A stretch of 33,464 nt of DNA, from the NCBI GenBank assembly GCA_905233685.1, contig CAJOEZ010000028.1:1-33464 (forward strand), given 5' to 3'. A model generated the notes under the pieces. It did not search any database and had not been told where the DNA came from. It saw nothing but the letters and a program-made list of their open reading frames with translations. Origin of the DNA: an uncultured Bacteroidales bacterium (GTDB lineage: Bacteria; Bacteroidota; Bacteroidia; Bacteroidales; F082). Both the position numbers and the translations under genes were made by a program. Below, in pieces: positions 31,465-33,464 of the stretch. The stretch's first letter is position 1, and each line of letters opens with the position of its first letter.

Positions 31465-32691
31465 ATGAAGAAAATTTACTTTCTTGCTCTTTTTGCGGCA
31501 CTCACATTTCAAAGCGCCGTGGCGCAAAACGAACAGCCCAATCCTTACCAAGTGGCTAAAGAAGATGGCTACGGCTATCGCTCGATCATCAAACTGCTCG
31601 ATATGGACAGCACCTTTATCGGCTCGAAGTTTGAATATTCCTATCACGACCTGTTAGCCATCTTGTATTCCCGAGTTGGGCGATACAAGGAGGCAAGGCG
31701 CGAAGCCGAGGCTTGTGGGACACAATTCCTCGACAATATGAGATTCAAGAATAGTTATAAGGATGTGAAAGCCATCCCCTTGTCGGAAATAATGGACAGC
31801 ATCATCGCGAACAACCGCGTCATTATGATGAACGAGAGGCACTTCAACCCACATAGTAGGGCTTTCGTTATCAGTTGGTTAGAGAAATGCTATGAAAACG
31901 GCTATCGTTATCTCGCCGCCGAGACCCTGTTTGCAAAGGATTCCTTGCTCAACGAGAGGCGCTCGGTGCTTTTGGGCGAAACGGGGTTCTACAGCGACGA
32001 GCCTGTTTTCGGCGACCTTTTCAGGACTGCCCTTAACATGGGTTACACGCTTGTTCCGTACGAAGGCTCCGGTTTTGGAGTGGACCGTGAAGTGAATCAG
32101 GCCAAAAACCTGGTCACAAACATTCTTGAGAAAGACCCCAAAGCGAAATTTTTGCTTTTGGGCGGTTTCGGACACATTGCCGACCGCAACGGATGGTACT
32201 CTATGGGACGGTATTTCAAGGAACAATCTGGCATAGACCCGTTCACTATGGAATGTACATTCTTCGACGACCCATACGGCGAAACCGATTCCTTGCAAAC
32301 CGTTTATTACGACTTGATTGATGCCATGCCCATCCGTGAGCCGATTATCTGTTATGATACTGCGAAACGCATTTATCCGAACAACTCGGGTATGGATGCC
32401 ACCTGCTGCCTGCCGCGCACACGCTTCATCGAAGACAACATCCCCGACTGGAAACTCTACAACGGCAAGATACTTTACACCCTCGACCGTCGTTTCATCG
32501 ACAAGAACGGCTTCCCCGAAGGTTGCGTGAGCGCGTTCCTGAAATCGGAAGGCGAAAAATGTGTCCCCATCGACCAGTATATGTACGACAAGGATGAAAA
32601 CGAGTTCAAGTTGGCGCTTTACAAGGGCGAGTATTTGTTGCGGTTTGATGACGGGAAGGAGTATCGGTATGTTACCGTAACGGTGAAGTGA
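31465..32691 (+). CDS. Secreted EreA/ChaN-like superfamily protein (tentative)
   Basis: The protein has 408 residues with a signal peptide (MKKIYFLALFAALTFQSAVAQ). After an N-terminal helical part, residues about 115-155 read RVIMMNERHFNPHSRAFVIS and then ENGYRYLAAETL. Residues about 225-245 read AKFLLLGGFGHIADRNGWYSM. These recall the GExH and later His motifs of the erythromycin-esterase/ChaN (Tiki-like) superfamily, but the first Gly is replaced (NERH). A C-terminal beta-rich part (FKLALYKGEYLLRFDDGKEYRY) follows. The assignment is weak, and a resistance function is not implied. The right-edge gene follows 8 bp later, so the two are likely co-transcribed. Confidence 0.6.
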   Translation: MKKIYFLALFAALTFQSAVAQNEQPNPYQVAKEDGYGYRSIIKLLDMDSTFIGSKFEYSYHDLLAILYSRVGRYKEARREAEACGTQFLDNMRFKNSYKDVKAIPLSEIMDSIIANNRVIMMNERHFNPHSRAFVISWLEKCYENGYRYLAAETLFAKDSLLNERRSVLLGETGFYSDEPVFGDLFRTALNMGYTLVPYEGSGFGVDREVNQAKNLVTNILEKDPKAKFLLLGGFGHIADRNGWYSMGRYFKEQSGIDPFTMECTFFDDPYGETDSLQTVYYDLIDAMPIREPIICYDTAKRIYPNNSGMDATCCLPRTRFIEDNIPDWKLYNGKILYTLDRRFIDKNGFPEGCVSAFLKSEGEKCVPIDQYMYDKDENEFKLALYKGEYLLRFDDGKEYRYVTVTVK

Positions 32692-32699
32692 ATGATGTT

Positions 32700-33464
32700 A
32701 TGAAAGCGGCTAAACTTTATACCCTGTTTGCAATGCTGATGATGAGCATTCCAATCATAGCCCAAGAACATGCCTTGGTTCAGGGCTATTGTAAGGATGA
32801 AAACAACAAACCTGTTGAGAATGTGAATATCAAAGGGCATTATGAGTTGCCGCTTTATGACCGTACCAAAACTATCAACCTTTATTATTCCTGCATCGGC
32901 TATCAAGATACCTTGGTGAGCCTTACACCGAAGCAGTTGCAGCGCGATTCCATCAACATCAGTTTCAGGATGCGGAAGATGAGCTACGACCTTCAGGAAG
33001 TGGGTGTTACGGCCTACAGCGACTTTTACCGAAGCCCTCGCGGCACCAACATTGCCGACATAGCCTTTGCCGATGACAGGATTTTGGTGCTTGAAAACAG
33101 GGCAAAATCTTCCTCCTTACGACTTCTCGACCTCAACGGCAATGAGATGGGCGTTACGGAGTTTGATGACCTATATGATGGACTGTATATTGATGCTTTC
33201 GGCGACTTCCTTCTTTTGGGTCAGGACACTTGCTTGCAGGTGTATTTTGACACGACAGGTAAAGCGTTGCCTGTTTCCACCTTCACGAAAGACCTATTTC
33301 GCGACAAGATTAGGAAAATCGTGTTTGAGTTCAACGATGCTTACCTGTTGCGTAACACGGCCTACGAGAAGCGCGACTATTATGTGAAGGAGTTTCATGG
33401 GCAGGCGCAGACTTACAACTATGTGCTGAAAAACGACACTTTAAAGCAACGGCATTTTCTCTAC
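32700..33464 (+). CDS. Exported CarboxypepD_reg-like protein, 5' part (cut by window edge)
   Basis: The ATG at 32700 opens a frame with no stop to the last base, giving 255 residues. A signal peptide (MKAAKLYTLFAMLMMSIPIIAQ) is followed by a carboxypeptidase-regulatory-like beta-sandwich of about 80 residues (ALVQGYCKDENNKPVENVNI ... INISFRMRKMSYDLQEVGV). Then come strands resembling propeller blades (IADIAFADDRILVLENRAK; LRLLDLNGNEMGVTEF; LYIDAFGDFLLLGQDTC). The N-terminal domain is found on many outer-membrane and surface proteins of Bacteroidota. The propeller-like part recalls the 27917 protein. It probably shares a transcript with the EreA/ChaN-like gene 8 bp upstream. The C-terminus and any anchor are outside the window. 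Confidence 0.8.
   Translation, partial: MKAAKLYTLFAMLMMSIPIIAQEHALVQGYCKDENNKPVENVNIKGHYELPLYDRTKTINLYYSCIGYQDTLVSLTPKQLQRDSINISFRMRKMSYDLQEVGVTAYSDFYRSPRGTNIADIAFADDRILVLENRAKSSSLRLLDLNGNEMGVTEFDDLYDGLYIDAFGDFLLLGQDTCLQVYFDTTGKALPVSTFTKDLFRDKIRKIVFEFNDAYLLRNTAYEKRDYYVKEFHGQAQTYNYVLKNDTLKQRHFLY

Noticed and set aside
31465..32691. Macrolide resistance gene (erythromycin esterase)
   Set aside because: The resemblance is only at superfamily level, the first motif is altered and the protein is secreted; resistance cannot be claimed.

Overview
The window reads as a chromosomal segment of a member of the Bacteroidota, most likely an uncultured or gut-type Bacteroidales; the genus cannot be told from the sequence. 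The evidence is: C-terminal type IX secretion (T9SS) sorting domains on two secreted proteins; promoter -7 boxes of the TAnnTTTG type upstream of many genes, with few Shine-Dalgarno sequences; Bacteroidota-type families (C10 peptidase, PepSY-like proteins, Porin_O_P, lamin-tail lipoproteins, short CstA, cysteate synthase); and ECF sigma/anti-sigma units. No transposase, integrase, phage gene or CRISPR array was seen, so this looks like ordinary chromosome rather than a mobile island.

Layout. 1-1736: the 5' end of an ECF sigma gene running off the left edge, then a DUF4143-type AAA ATPase (both minus) with a three-copy 32-bp-phased repeat in its promoter. 1737-2853: prfB (RF2) with an intact programmed +1 frameshift. 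2932-3803: two tandem PepSY-like envelope proteins and a terminator. 3930-7715: cstA, a TerB-like small protein and a Castor/Pollux-like channel protein, probably one operon. 7758-10084: a T9SS-secreted protein convergent with, and overlapping, a minus-strand cysteate synthase. 10246-16336: a C10 cysteine peptidase with T9SS tail, two C1B (PepC-like) exported cysteine peptidases and an unknown lipoprotein. 16378-19166: an O/P-type porin, a lipoprotein with two lamin-tail domains, and a terminator. 19199-23554: a closely spaced four-gene set (divergent CYTH/TTM-like protein, classical CYTH protein, SLC13/DASS anion transporter, unknown two-TM protein) holding a cloverleaf-like inverted-repeat element. 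23569-26846: YitT (minus), an exported metallo-beta-lactamase-fold lipoprotein (plus), a DUF985 cupin (minus) and a PfkB sugar kinase (minus). 27007-29116: ECF sigma, anti-sigma and a secreted propeller-like protein. 29143-29422: a bidirectional terminator and a minus-strand tRNA cluster (two identical tRNA-Gly(GCC), one tRNA-Leu(TAA)). 29583-30547: a frameshifted ECF sigma pseudogene and a membrane protein. 30627-33464: a CPBP/CAAX-type protease, a secreted EreA/ChaN-like protein and the start of a CarboxypepD_reg-like secreted protein cut by the right edge.

How the genes may work together. The middle of the window is largely an export and envelope block. Three cysteine peptidases lie in a row and could degrade or process protein outside the cytoplasm, and the following porin and lipoprotein fit solute capture at the outer membrane. 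The best candidate for an undescribed system is the 19199-23554 set, where two triphosphate-tunnel-type proteins accompany an anion transporter and an uncharacterised membrane protein just downstream of a phosphate-porin-family gene. That functional link is inferred from gene order and domain resemblance only.
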